From assembly GCF_932526225.1 (NCBI RefSeq), contig NC_064043.1, positions 9,531,821-9,591,820 on the forward strand: a stretch of 60,000 bases of DNA. Direction: 5' to 3'. Below are positions 39,494 to 52,269 of the stretch, in pieces. The translations under genes and the position numbers were made by a program. The first letter of the stretch is position 1, and the number at the start of each line of letters is the position of its first letter. The notes below the pieces were generated by a model. The model made no database searches. It saw nothing but the letters and a program-made list of their open reading frames with translations, and was not told the origin of the DNA. This stretch comes from Nematostella vectensis. Lineage: Eukaryota; Cnidaria; Anthozoa; Actiniaria; Edwardsiidae.

Positions 39494-41709
39494 TTCGCTC
39501 GTACGAGCGTACAAAATCGCCAGGTGTGTCGTAGGCTTAAAGAAGCGAAATAGAAATTACCGCGAATGACTTGCTTCATAAAAGAAAGCAATGAGTGTTT
39601 TTGCTATAACCTATAAAAATGTCCATGTTAACCGGAAAATATGTCAAAATATTTTATTTCTCAGTATCTGTTACATGTAAAAAGGAGCGAAACAACAATT
39701 GTCTATAGAGGAGTAAATATATCCTTTAGTTTCTTTATACCGTCCCTGAGTTAAAAAAGGAATGTATAAATTTATACCGTCCCCAAGTTAAAAAATGGAA
39801 GTTATAAATTCATACCGTCCCCGAGTTTAAAAAAAAAATTATTTATAACGTCCCTAAGTTCAAAAAGAATGTACAAATTTATACCATTCCGAGTTCAAAA
39901 AGGAATGTATAAATTTATATACCGTCCCTGAGTTCAAAAAGGAATGTATAAATTTATACCGTCCCTGAGCTAAAAAAGAAATGTATAAATTGATACCGTC
40001 CCTGAGTTAAAAAAGGAATGTATACATTTATACCGTCCCTGAGTTAAAAAAGGAATGTATACATTTATACCGTCCCTGAGTTAAAAAAGGAATGTATACA
40101 TTTATACCGACCCTGAGTTAAAAAAGGAATGTATACATTTATACCGTCCCTGAGTTAAAAAAGGAATGTATACATTTATACCGTCCCTGAGTTAAAAAAG
40201 GAATGTATAAATTTATACCGTCCCTGAGTTAAAAAAGGAATGTATAAATTTATACCGTCCCTGAGCTAAAAAATAAATTTATAAATTTATACCGTCCCTG
40301 AGTTAAAAAAGGAATTTATGCATTTATACCGTCCCCGAGTTCAATCAAAGGCTCCTTGGAGCCAACTCTTTCATGCTTGTGCACTAACATGTTCCTCGAC
40401 CAAAAACTTCTGACACGATACAACTACAGAGCATAGTATTCAGAAATATTGGGGTGAGGGGAGGGGCACCTTTTTGCCTACACAGCTCTTTATCAAACGT
40501 TTTATTTGTTTGTATAACATTCTATTCTTTTGCTTTCTTTACTTTTTAAGCGCATTTGATCATTATCTCGTGATAAAGAGGTTGGTTGACAGAACCGATT
40601 TTTTCGCTCGTACGAGCGTACAAAATCGCCAGGTGTGTCGTAGGCTTAAAGAAGCGAAATAGAAATTACCGCGAATGACTTGCTTCATAAAAGAAAGCAA
40701 TGAGTGTTTTTGCTATAACCTATAAAAATGTCCATGTTAACCGGAAAATATGTCAAAATATTTTATTTCTCAGTATCTGTTACATGTAAAAAGGAGCGAA
40801 ACAACAATTGTCTATAGAGGAGTAAATATATCCTTTAGTTTCTTTATACCGTCCCTGAGTTAAAAAAGGAATGTATAAATTTATACCGTCCCCAAGTTAA
40901 AAAATGGAAGTTATAAATTCATACCGTCCCCGAGTTTAAAAAAAAAATTATTTATAACGTCCCTAAGTTCAAAAAGAATGTACAAATTTATACCATTCCG
41001 AGTTCAAAAAGGAATGTATAAATTTATATACCGTCCCTGAGTTCAAAAAGGAATGTATAAATTTATACCGTCCCTGAGCTAAAAAAGAAATGTATAAATT
41101 GATACCGTCCCTGAGTTAAAAAAGGAATGTATACATTTATACCGTCCCTGAGTTAAAAAAGGAATGTATACATTTATACCGTCCCTGAGTTAAAAAAGGA
41201 ATGTATACATTTATACCGACCCTGAGTTAAAAAAGGAATGTATACATTTATACCGTCCCTGAGTTAAAAAAGGAATGTATACATTTATACCGTCCCTGAG
41301 TTAAAAAAGGAATGTATAAATTTATACCGTCCCTGAGTTAAAAAAGGAATGTATAAATTTATACCGTCCCTGAGCTAAAAAAATAAATGTATAAATTTAT
41401 ACCGTCCCTGAGTTAAAAAAGGAATTTATGCATTTATACCGTCCCCGAGTTCAATCAAAGGCTCCTTGGAGCCAACTCTTTCATGCTTGTGCACTAACAT
41501 GTTCCTCGACCAAAAACTTCTGACACGATACAACTACAGAGCATAGTATTCAGAAATATTGGGGTGAGGGGAGGGGCACCTTTTTGCCTACACAGCTCTT
41601 TATCAAACGTTTTATTTGTTTGTATAACATTCTATTCTTTTGCTTTCTTTACTTTTTAAGCGCATTTGATCATTATCTCGTGATAAAGAGGTTGGTTGAC
41701 AGAACCGAT
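39494..41709. repeat. 1.1-kb tandem duplication, two near-identical units
   Basis: 39494-40602 and 40603-41709 are almost identical. Both begin TTCGCTCGTACGAGCGTAC and end GTTGGTTGACAGAACCGATT. Each unit includes the same minisatellite with the same internal variants, so the whole segment was duplicated after the minisatellite expanded. Confidence 0.93.
39740..40345. repeat. About 39-bp minisatellite, unit 1
   Basis: Around 15 copies of TACCGTCCCTGAGTTAAAAA plus AGGAATGTATACATTTA. Variants alternate between AAATTTA and ACATTTA. The same array recurs at about 40850-41455 in the second unit of the tandem duplication. Confidence 0.92.
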
Positions 41710-44709
41710 TTTTTTTTCTGGGGGGGGGGGGGGGGCAGTGCCCCTCTGCTACGGATATGACGCGGCCAGTCGCGTAATAAATAATCAATTAAACCATGTA
41801 TTATTCTTTTTACATATTACAATCTGCTTTAAGTTGAATATTTGGCATAGTACAGACCACCAAAATGTCATATCTCCCTTCGTTCAGTAAAATAAATTCT
41901 TGACAAAGAACCTTTCCCGATTATAACCACAATTCTAGAGTTAGAAAAACGCAGCCCCCACGGGTACACCCCAGTCTATCTCTCTTTGAACTTACACGCC
42001 CGTGCATGCGACAAGTGCTGGGATCGGGGCTTATTTTTAAAATGTTTCTACGGACCGTTGCGTTTTAAATGGCAGGCGATGATCAGCTAATAATTTGATT
42101 TGCTCTATCCCCTTTCTCCACTAAAAAAAAAAACTTTGACCTCTGTCGATAACTTGCAGAATTTTCTGTTTATCCCGCCTAGACAAAATAAGCCCGGTTC
42201 CCATCACTAGTTGATGTAGCAGAAGGGGGATTTCACTACGCTAATACAAGTGTACATATGGAACTTCTATAAAGAAAAGGGTGTTTTTACAAGGGCGAGG
42301 TACTTAAACTATTCAAAAATAATAAAAAAAAATTGTGCATATTCAATTAAAAAAGTAAGGGCCAATCCAGAAATTTAAAAAAGGGGGGGCCGAAGCAAAA
42401 GTTTCAAGAAAGGGGGGGCGGACTTATTCTGTATGTTTCCTTATATTTCTTGCTATTTTTAAGTTAAATGTCTAAAAATAGGGGGCGGGCCCCCTTGGCC
42501 ACCCCTTAGATCCGCCCCTGAAATCTGTAAAGAAAACAGTTTTATATCAAACCTAAAGGTAATAGAGAAAGGGTAAAATGTTAGGAAAGTGCTCAGTCAA
42601 GCAATTATTGCATTATTGTTATATATTTATTTAAACTACAGTAGGGTCACATTTTTTTCAAATAGAGTCACATTTCTCCCTTTTCCCACTCCCAATTGAC
42701 TTTTTGTTTATTTGTTTATTTATTCCTCTCTACTCCCAACATAGGTCAATGAACATGGTTTGGTTTGAAATTAGAAATTGGAATTAAGCATTAGGATTTG
42801 CCTCCATTGCATTCATTTTTGAATAGCCAGTATGGGTGGATCGAGGGTTTCTAAAAACAACTGGCCAAAGGGTGGGTGTACCAATATATAATGCAGTAGA
42901 GTTTAATTCCATCGCATTTTTCTGAATAATCAGTTGCGGTACATGAAAACTACAGTAGGCATCTAAATCTTTGGAATGCTCTTACATCATTGATACATTC
43001 TTACAAGGTCAGCTTGTCAAAATGCTGTTTTGATAAAAAAATATATACATAGTGGAAATTCTGTGAAGAGAAATAAGAATTGACCATTTACTCTCTTGAA
43101 AAACATTCTTGTCAACTAAGACACTTTGAACTTTGACAGCCTTTTTCACACCAAGGTTTAGTATTTGTTAACTCTCATACTGCATATTTAATATTATCGG
43201 ATGAGTGCTTGCTTGATCCATTTGGAGGGGCCAATACAATTTATAATTACATGGCATTAAAAAGTTGACATATTTTTAATATCATTAGAAAAAGAAACTT
43301 TCTAAAGATACCCAGATCCCCCTAAAACTACCACTATCAGTCAACACAAAAAGGTGTTAAATGCTGGCTCCGCCTTTAGGCAGTGCCTAAATCTATATAT
43401 AATTAACTTATCCTAACCTTATCACCTGAATAGTGTCTGTTGCCTTGAGCAGTAAATTGATTGTTCATTTCTTCGTTCGCAAACACTACTAGCACTACTC
43501 TTTTCTTCGTTCTTGGTGGAATACAATCTTTCCCTGATAGTAGAGGCCTCTTTTCTTTGCATTTCGCTGATTATCTTTTCCTCGCGAACGCCAACCCAGC
43601 GAAATAACAAAGAATGAGGCCTCTGCTAGCAGGAAAAGAACATCGTGAAGAACATTTTCAGCCTTAAAATGTTGCAAAAATAAGAACGGCTCAGATTGAA
43701 CTGAAAATTAGACGTTCTTATGAAAAAGACTGTAGTTGATAATTTTTATAAGCGTCCAATTCGATGGATGGTGTGAATTGACTAGTGAAATTCTCACTTG
43801 TTTCACAGCATTTCTTACTACCAAAGAACATTGAAGTTTGCATTATATTATACCGTTACATAATTTTTTTTTAATGATCCTGTGTTCTTCCACCATCAAG
43901 TTGAATAAAAAAATCAAAACCCACCGTACAATTGACAGTCAGCTCGGTTACGTAAGCAAGCCTAAAGGAGGACCAGCTACGTGTCACGTTTAAGTGAGTT
44001 GCTAGAAGCAAGCAGTAAGGAAACCCCTGTTATTAGGGAAGAGAAATGAAGGCACCTGCGACTTTTATTGATTCCACTCATATAGCACTTTCATATACAC
44101 TTTCCTTTCACAGCAAGTTGCGCTTAAGAGCTCCATGGTTTTGTTTCGCACCATGAAAACACTCGTTCAACAATTCGTTCAACACTTAGCACCCCTATAA
44201 TAGCGGCGACATACAATGAACATCTTTTATCGAATGCCAGTGTTTATGTAGCCCCCTAAGCAGTCTTGTATCGTCATTTAAACAAGGGCATATTCCCTTC
44301 TGTTGACATGCTAAGAGGAAACAGCGCCATGATTCTTTACTTACTTAATTCCGTGGACTTTAAAGTGGCGTCGGAAAAACAATATTAAGTTAGAGGTTGG
44401 TCTTGTCAAAATAAAAACAGCAGGTAAACCTCAGTTCGTCCACTGCTTTCCATTTGCATTTATCAAAACAGGGCTCTTCTACAGTCAATTTTGTTAGGAT
44501 GAACTTAAGGCCTAGAGAAACTGGAGTCTTTTCTTACCCAACCAACAAGTCAGCATCATGTCTTTCAAGCAAATACAAACTTTGTAAATTATACAAGGAT
44601 ACAAAGTTTGAAGCTTAGCATAGAGAATTTTAACTGGTTGGATAAGTTTTTTAAATGGGTGAGATAGATCGCGAAAAACATTGAAAAAAAGGGTGTATCA
44701 TGCTATATT
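41710..44709. other. Non-coding region with a MITE-like piece
   Basis: Starts with a G-run at 41721-41735. At about 42358-42532 lies a G-run-rich repeat whose right end TTAGATCCGCCCCTGAAAT matches the AGGGGCGGAT MITE ends seen in the opsin intron. Around 43545-43640 AGGCCTC and CAGCGAAAT words form an inverted arrangement. No gene is recognised. Confidence 0.5.
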
Positions 44710-44714
44710 AGGGT

Positions 44715-44912
44715 GTTTAGCGTGTACCTTGATTGTTCAGCGTGTACCTTGATTGTTCAGCGTGTACCTTGATTGATCAGCGTGTACCTTGACTGCTCAG
44801 CGTGAACCTTTACTGTTCAGCGTGCACCTCGACTGTTCAGCGTGCACCTTGACTGTTCAGCGTGTACCGTGACTATTCAGCGTGTGACTGTTTAACGTGC
44901 ACCTTGAAGCTG
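44715..44912. repeat. 20-bp tandem repeat
   Basis: About nine copies of GTTCAGCGTGTACCTTGATT with single-base variants (CACC, GACT). Confidence 0.93.
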
Positions 44913-45431
44913 AACCATTGTTTCTGCCTTAGTGAACAAGGATAGTTGAATTACAGTGCGAATGTTCTTCCTCGCAGAGGTTCTAGCTCGTGGTAGGTGT
45001 GTGGGTTATCGGAGAATGTACAAAGCAATGAGAAAGAAAAGAAAACAGCAAAGGGCCGAGGAAATACATGCTCATAAATGCATAACGCACGACAGTAAAA
45101 AATTAGCAAATCTGTTAACATAGCGTTAACAACATAACAAGGAGAAAGAAAATTTGGGGTGCATATATAGGGATAAAATCGCATCTGAGACGTATTTCAA
45201 AGTAAATGTGAGGCTAGCAGATCAACCTCTTACCCAATTCGCAGCCGTGGGTGATCTGATACGGGTCTGGATAAAGGAGATCGCAGTTAAACTGGTTGGA
45301 GTAGCTGCCGTTGGGTCTTTTGATTTGAGACTTAGAAGACCAGATTATATAGTAATCATCAAGTCTATAAATACTTCACGCTTCCCAGGTGCAAGTACCG
45401 ATACGCGTCAATAAATAGGACGGTCATCCGC
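44913..45431. other. No gene recognised
   Basis: Open frames at 45154-45414 (+) and 44951-45184 (-) have no recognisable domain or good splice context. Confidence 0.4.
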
Positions 45432-47527
45432 GGAAAAAAACATGAAATAAGAGAAGGACGAAGAAAAGGATAATGATCATAGGCGGTAGTTTTGAGTTCT
45501 AATGTCCCTTGGGGGCTAAGTGACGGCTAGATCTTTAAAGAGGGTATTATGATTAAGTTGTGAAGCATGCTACTATTGAAAAAACGGGGCGCAATAATTT
45601 GACTTCCACTCAATGTTTTGTTGTACTGAAGGAAATTGGAAGGTGATTGGAAGTGCGTAATCATATTCCTTTATAACGAGTAGGACTACCGTGGTCTGCA
45701 TCGTTCGCGTGCTACAGGAAACCCAAGCACTCGGTTTGTATTCTAGCACTCAAGAGATTTTTATTCTTGTATGTTTTTGGGAACTCTCCTGAGTATTTTG
45801 GGCCCGTTTTACTCAAAGTTTCGAGTGGCTTCGGCGGGGAATTTCAAAATACATAATTTCGCGCATGCCCAACGGGATTCAATAGCGGCTGTCGGCGAGT
45901 TTCTCGTGTGGACACAAACAAACGAGACGCGAGACGGATCAGTTAACTGGTAGAAACAAACAGGAAGAAAGCTCTGCTAGCGTGCAGAGGTTGTTAGGGC
46001 GGTATTTGTGTTTTTGAGCTCTTAAAACGCTAAATAAAATTTGAGTACAGTTTTTTTTATTTAAATTTCAATAAAATCATCATGATACAAATTTCCCTTT
46101 TAATTTCACTCCTTATTACATAAATATCTGCAATAAAATTGTAAAAAATAGTGTAAATAACTTATAGATTCATGAGAATCTGAGCTATACATTACGAAAC
46201 ATGGAAACGTACCCAAATCAAGCAATATAATTATATAAATAAAGTTTGATCCCTGTATCCCTCACATCCTTTGTATTAAAATACATATAGATTTGATAAT
46301 TGAATATGATATGAAAACAATTGGACTATGAGTATGTATTTTGGCTCAAACCATATATACTTGTTTTAACACCACCAACAAAAATAGATGAATTTGAATA
46401 GACAACACAAAAACCTAAAAGCATGCTGAATCCACTGATACAACCAAAGGCTAACAAATACATGCTACCTTCAATAACACCGAAAAATGAATGCAGCATC
46501 AAATAAGCTCTACGAAAACCAAAATTGCGGCTCTAAGTAAGTAAATATGGTTCGAAAATGTTAAGAATGGACTAGGCAGTCTGCATTTTATATTTACAGT
46601 ACATGTTGACTATTCTTTCTCTTGAAGCCTCTTAGCCACACATAATGTTCTTCTTCCTTTTTATCTGTCTTTCTCTAGATGCCAGAATTCATCTAGAACA
46701 CAGGCATGGCAGCTTCATTCTGGGATTCATGTCTCATATTTTCATTAGTAATGATAGTAAATGCAACAGTACTCAAACTACTCATTGGCAATTTAAAAAA
46801 ATGCAAATTTTGTAGACTCCATGTTACTGATTTTCATCAAGCAACCCATGATCTTGTAGTAACTGTTTTAATTTGCCAGATTGATATAATTCAGCTGTTT
46901 CCATCCCTCCGCCAATGCTTTGCCCTTTGACGAAGACATTGGGCACCGTTCCTCTTCCTGTTAACTCTTTTAAGGCATCCTTGAGGGAGAAAGGTGTGAT
47001 GTAAGAGTGTTAACAATATTGTAAAAGAGAGAGGGAAAGGTTAAGGCTTGGGGACAGATACAGGACTTTTTAAAATGAAGGCACCAACCAAAAGGGGAGG
47101 GGGAGGGAGAGTAGTTAGAAAAGTGTGGTGAAAACCAAGCCTGTTTAGCCAACTGTCATTTGAAGTCATTCCAGAATATTGTGTTTTCGAATATTGGGAA
47201 CCCTATGGCCTGCAAGAACCGTTTGGCTGACTCTTGCACCAGTGCAAATTGACCTTAATGCACGCCACATGATCCCTATATTCGAAAACAAGAAATTTAT
47301 ATGAAGTGATGGAAGTGGTTTATAAAAAAAGATATCCTTCTGCCTCGCATGATTTGCAGGTATGTTTTCTGTTGTTCGCGTTACAGAACGAACAAAGTGT
47401 AACGCCGTCTTCGCCGCCATTTTGGAAATAACGTACTCTCGCGAGGTTTTATGGGAAGACCACAGGTAATCCAAAAGACTGGGGAAATTTTGCTTCTTGA
47501 TATACCAGCCCAGGAGAAAATGAGTAG
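45432..47527. repeat. Segmental duplication, unit 1
   Basis: From AAAAAACATGAAATAAGAG this unit follows 47530-49842 closely (same ATAATGATCATAGGCGG, GGGAACTCTCCTGAGTATTT and 3' exon). It lacks about 340 bp found in unit 2 at 47917-48256. At 47373 it jumps directly to a copy of 52128-52265, skipping what in unit 2 is 49843-52127. Confidence 0.9.
46824..47474 (-). pseudogene. Partial glutaredoxin duplicate lacking the active-site part
   Basis: The last exon (46979-46824; product DALKELTGRG to LLDENQ) is identical in protein to that of the working gene at 49435-49280. Upstream, 47474-47375 repeats the first codons of exon 1 (MDYLWSSHKTSREYVISKMA and onward to FVRSVTR). It then runs straight into intron sequence, so the CSFS active site and its splice donor are gone. 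A glutaredoxin cannot be made from this copy. Alternatively the last exon could serve as a spare 3' exon for the upstream gene. Confidence 0.75.
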
Positions 47528-49842
47528 GAGAGTGAAAAAAACATAAAATAAGAGAAGGAAGAAGAAAAGGATAATGATCATAGGCGGTTGTTTTGAGTTC
47601 TAATGTCCCTTGGGGGCTAAATGACGGCTAGATCTTTAAAGAGGGTATTATTATTAAGTTGTGAAGCATGCTACTATTGAAAAAACGGGGCGCAATAATT
47701 TGACTTCCACTCAATGTTTTGTTGTACTGAAGGAAATTGGAAGGTGATTGGAAGTGCGTAATCATATTCCTTTATAACGAGTAGGACTAGCGTGGTCTGC
47801 ATCGTTCGCGTGCTACAGGAAACCCAAGCACTCGGTTTGTATTCTAGCACTCAAGAGATTTTTATTCTTGTATGTTTTTGGGAACTCTCCTGAGTATTTT
47901 GGGCCCGTTTTACTCACTCGTTTCTCTTTCAGCACCCATACTAGACGAGAGAAGAAGAGAGAAGGTTGCACCCTAGAGCATTCTTGCTCTTGAGTGACAT
48001 TTGGGAGCGCCCGCAAAGTACGCTGGATCTTCGGGCATGAGAAGATCGAAGCTCCTGCCTGATCTACGTCTGTTTCTAATTGGAAGGAGTGCTTTCAATG
48101 TTTTTCTTGGCTTTATTCATATTAATGTATTCCGAAACTCTGGAAAATCCGTCTTCTGGTTTTGTTTGACAGCCATATTTACAGCAAAAATAAATTTTAA
48201 CTGCTATTAGCTACGAATCTGCTACTAAGCTCAAGCGCGAGAGCGTTTGCATGACAAAGTTTCGAGTGGCTTCGGCGGGGAATTTCAAAATACATAATTT
48301 CGCGCATGCCCAACGGGATACAATAGCGGCTGTCGTCAATTTTCTCCTGTGAACACAAACAAACGAGACGCGAGACGGATCAGTTAACTGGTAGAAACAA
48401 ACAGGAAGAAAGCTCTGCTAGCGTGCAGAGGTTGTTAGGGCGGTATTTGTGTTTTTGAGCTCTTAAAACGCTAAATAAAATTTGAGTACAGTTTTTTTTA
48501 TTTAAATTTCAATAAAATCATCATGATACAAATTTCCCTTTTAATTTCACTCCTTATTACATAAATATCTGCAATAAAATTGTAAAAAATAGTGTAAATA
48601 ACTTATAGATTCATGAGAATCTGAGCTATACATTACGAAACATGGAAACGTACCCAAATCAAGCAATATAATTATATAAATAAAGTTTGATCCCTGTATC
48701 CCTCACATCCTTTGTATTAAAATACATATAGATTTGATAATTGAATATGATATGAAAACAATTGTAAATTGAAAAATTGGATTATAAGTATGTATTTTGG
48801 CTCAAACCATATATACTTGTTTTAACACCACCAACAAAAAAAGATGAATTTGAATAGACAACACAAAAACCTAAAAGCATGCTGAATCCACTGATACAAC
48901 CAAAGGCTAACGAATACATGTTACCTTCAATAACACCGAAAAATGAATGCAGCATCAAATAAGCTCTACGAAAACCAAAATTGTGGCTCTAAGTAAGTAA
49001 ATATGGTTCGAAAATGTTAAGAATGGACTAGGCAGTCTGCATTTTATATTTACAGTACATGTTGACTATTCTTTCTCTTGAAGCCTCTTAGCCACACATA
49101 ATGTTCTTCTTCCTTTTTATCTGTCTTTCTCTAGATGTCAGAATTCATCTAGAACACAGGCATGGCAGCTTCATTCTGGGATTCATGTCTCATATTTTTA
49201 TTAGTAATGATAGTAAATGCAACAGTACTCAAACTACTCATTGGCAATTTAAAAAAATGCAAATTTTGTAGACTCCATGTTACTGATTTTCATCAAGCAA
49301 CCCATGATCTTGTAGTAACTGTTTTAATTTGCCAGATTGATATAATTCAGCTGTTTCCATCCCTCCGCCAATGCTTTGCCCTTTGACGAAGACATTGGGC
49401 ACCGTTCCTCTTCCTGTTAACTCTTTTAAGGCATCCTTGAGGGAGAAAGGTGTGATGTAAGAGTGTTAACAATATTGTAAAAGAGAGAGGGAAAGGTTAA
49501 GGCTTGGGGACAGATACAGGACTTTTTAAAATGAAGGCACCAACCAAAAGGGGAGGGGGAGGGAGAGTAGTTAGAAAAGTGTGGTGAAAACCAAGCCTGT
49601 TTAGCCAACTGTCATTTGAAGTCATTCCAGAATATTGTGTTTTCGAATATTGGGAACCCTATGGCCTGCAAGAACCGTTTGGCTGACTCTTGCACCAGTG
49701 CAAATTGACCTTAATGCACGCCACATGATCCCTATATTCAAAAACAAGAAATTTATATGAAGTGATGGAAGTGGTTTATAAAAAAGATATCCTTCTGCCT
49801 CGCATGATTTTGCAGGTATGTTTTCTGTTGTTTGATTATAGA
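47528..49842. repeat. Segmental duplication, unit 2
   Basis: Second copy of 45432-47373, with an additional 340-bp block (47917-48256) beginning TCGTTTCTCTTTCAGCACCC. The two units differ by few substitutions, so the duplication is recent. Confidence 0.9.
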
Positions 49843-52221
49843 AAGCTAATACAAACATTTCAAAATTCCATGACTAAAAAATGGCAATTTCCTATTGAAG
49901 AATAGTCAAATATTATACTTTTTGCAGCTGAAATACCACCCTGTTAGAACAGTTGTAACTAGTTACCTCCTCCATATCGTTCATCTAAGGTGATCGGACA
50001 GTGACCTATTATTGGACAGTTGCAAAAAATCATAAAAATGTCACATAATAGGAAAACAAGCCAAAAACTGACCCATCAAGTCGAAGAAAAAACATTTATA
50101 TAATAGAACAGAACCTTTTACAAGATTTTATTTATTCCGCAAAATGAAAATAATTTTTATTTATATCACATACTGGTGATTAAAATCTCTCTTTTTTTTC
50201 TTAAATACACAAGGATGAAAAATTGTAGTGAAAATTTTATAAAAAAATAATTCTGATTGCGATGAGAATCATTCAGTTAATCTGATATTTTGTTATTGAT
50301 ATTACAGGATGATATCCTTTGTTTTCATACATATTTTAGGCTAACCTGCTTATTTGTACCTTACCCTTACAACCTATCACCAAGCATCCAGCATTTGCTG
50401 GACGATACCCTTATAACCTATCACCAGGCACCCAAGCACAAGCTGAACGATACCCTTACAACCTATCACCAGCGTCCAAGCATTTGCTGAATGATACCCT
50501 TACGACCTATCACCAGCGTCCAAGCATTTGCTGAATGATACCCTTACAACCTATCACCAGCGTCCAAGCATTTGCTGAATGATACCCTTACGACCTATCA
50601 CCAGTGTCCAAGCATTTGCTGAATGATACCCTTACGACCTATCACCAGTGTCCAAGCATTTGCTGAATGATACCCTTACGACCTATCACCAGCGTCCAAG
50701 CATTTGCTGAATGATACCCTTACGACCTATCACCAGCGTCCAAGCATTTGCTGAATGATACCCTTACGACCTATCACCAGTGTCCAAGCATTTGCTGAAT
50801 GATACCCTTACGACCTATCACCAGCGTCCAAGCATTTGCTGAACCTTACTTCCTATCACCGGGCACCCAAGCACCAAAACACAATTGAGTCTTAGGTTTT
50901 AAAGCTAGAAATCACTGACTATTAAACATAACAATTCGACCAATTTAACAAAAATTTGATGGTTAAATTTGGGAGAAAACAATCGTTCTTTTAAAAGACA
51001 TGTTGTGAATCCCTATTGTCAGATACCTAGCCCTATTATCGGACAGCAGATTTCTTCTAAAAAAAACAACGGGAAAATCATGCTTTAAAATCATGCTACT
51101 AAAATACATTAAAATACTGCAGACAATAATTGTTGACATATGTACTTTTCAAAACTCATGATAGATTTTAGTTTGAGACTCTTTCTTCTCTGTAGCAAGC
51201 GATTCAAAAAATGCATTGCACGGGTGACAAACTGCACGGCAAAATGTGCGTTTGCTTATTGATCGTTCAAATTTACATTGAATCGTTTGATGATTGCTCG
51301 AGTGTCCGATAATAAGGCACCGAGGTTAGGTACGTTTCTACACTAGTTCCAGAACGCCTCTCTAGTCAGTGGCCAAGAGAGACATTTGAGGCTCTGGAAC
51401 CAGGGTAGTACGATTCGAGCTATCCCGAAGTGTCTACGGAAACAGAGACCAAATAGCATCCTGGGAGATCAACAACAAAATGGCGGATTCGCCAAGCCAC
51501 TTTCATCGTTATCGGTAAATCTTGGACTTTTTTACAGCTTCTTTTCGTGCTCGCGTATTCAAGTAAAAGAGATGATTTCAATCGCCATTTTGCGGTGCGT
51601 GAGAGAAAATTATTTCTAGTTTTGCGAAACAATAAACACTCGTAAAAAGCTTCGGAATACATGTTTTCTGAATGTTGTTTCTTCGACTCGATGGGTCGTT
51701 TTTCGTTTTCCTATTGTTTGAGATATTTACAGTTTTTTTCGAGTGTCCTATAATAGGGCACTGTCCGATAAAAGGTACCACTACCTTAATTAAAAAGTGG
51801 AATTTCAACTGGGTGAGGAAAGCGAGCCCAGGCTTTCTGCTTTAATCGATCCGATCAATTGTCCATTCGTCCACTGATCTTATTTATCTAAAATTATATA
51901 GATCGTCACGGTTTATTCTCCTTTGGTACGACAAGGAGTAGCGTTAAGATGAACGATGTAATTGTGTAAACAATAACTTAAGCTTACCTGTATAAAATGC
52001 CCGTCTTCCCGTTGCTCAAGTTCATAAACTACCATCTCTGATACTCCAACATCCCTTAGTAACTTCTTAGCCATAATTGAAAATGAACAAGCAGTCTTAG
52101 AGAACACTACGATGTTATTACTTCGCGTTACAGAACGAACAAAGTGTAACGCCGTCTTCGCCGCCATTTTGGAAATAACGTACTCTCGCGAGGTTTTATG
52201 GGAAGACCACAGGTAATCCAA
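49280..52221 (-). CDS. Glutaredoxin, two exons, CSFS active site
   Basis: Exon 1 is 52221-51988 (start ATG 52221, or more likely 52167, MAAKTALHFV) and exon 2 is 49435-49280 with TAA at 49282-49280. Both splice ends are phase 0 (ATACAG then GTAAGC; CTCAAG then GAT). The product has the glutaredoxin fold landmarks: NNIVVFSKTACSFS at the first strand and active site, VVYELEQREDGHFIQ, the cis-proline TVPNVFV and the glutathione-binding GGGMET. Glutaredoxins reduce mixed disulphides with glutathione or bind Fe-S clusters. The active site CSFS has a single cysteine, unlike the dithiol CPYC type, pointing to monothiol chemistry. The N-terminus (about 12-15 residues, basic and Ala/Leu-rich) might be a targeting peptide. 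The 2.5 kb intron holds a transposon with a minisatellite. Confidence 0.82.
49988..51780. mobile_element. 1.8-kb inverted-repeat transposon in glutaredoxin intron
   Basis: The left end ATCGGACAGTGACCTATTAT and the right end, whose reverse complement reads ATCGGACAGTGCCCTATTAT, extend as imperfect inverted repeats for at least 100 bp (including AATAGGAAAAC and GACCCATC(A/G)AGTCGAAGAA). Internal copies of CCTATTATCGGACAG (51022) and GTCCGATAATA (51303) suggest nested subterminal repeats. No transposase is seen, so it is non-autonomous. Confidence 0.8.
50345..50865. repeat. 45-bp minisatellite, about 11 copies
   Basis: Units of CCTATCACCAGCGTCCAAGC plus ATTTGCTGAATGATACCCTTA inside the inverted-repeat transposon. 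Confidence 0.93.
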
Positions 52222-52269
52222 AAGACTGGGGAAATTTTGCTTCTTGATATACCAGCCCAGGAGAAAATG

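Noticed and set aside
45154-45414. 86-codon plus-strand frame
   Set aside because: No recognisable domain, no splice or homology support.
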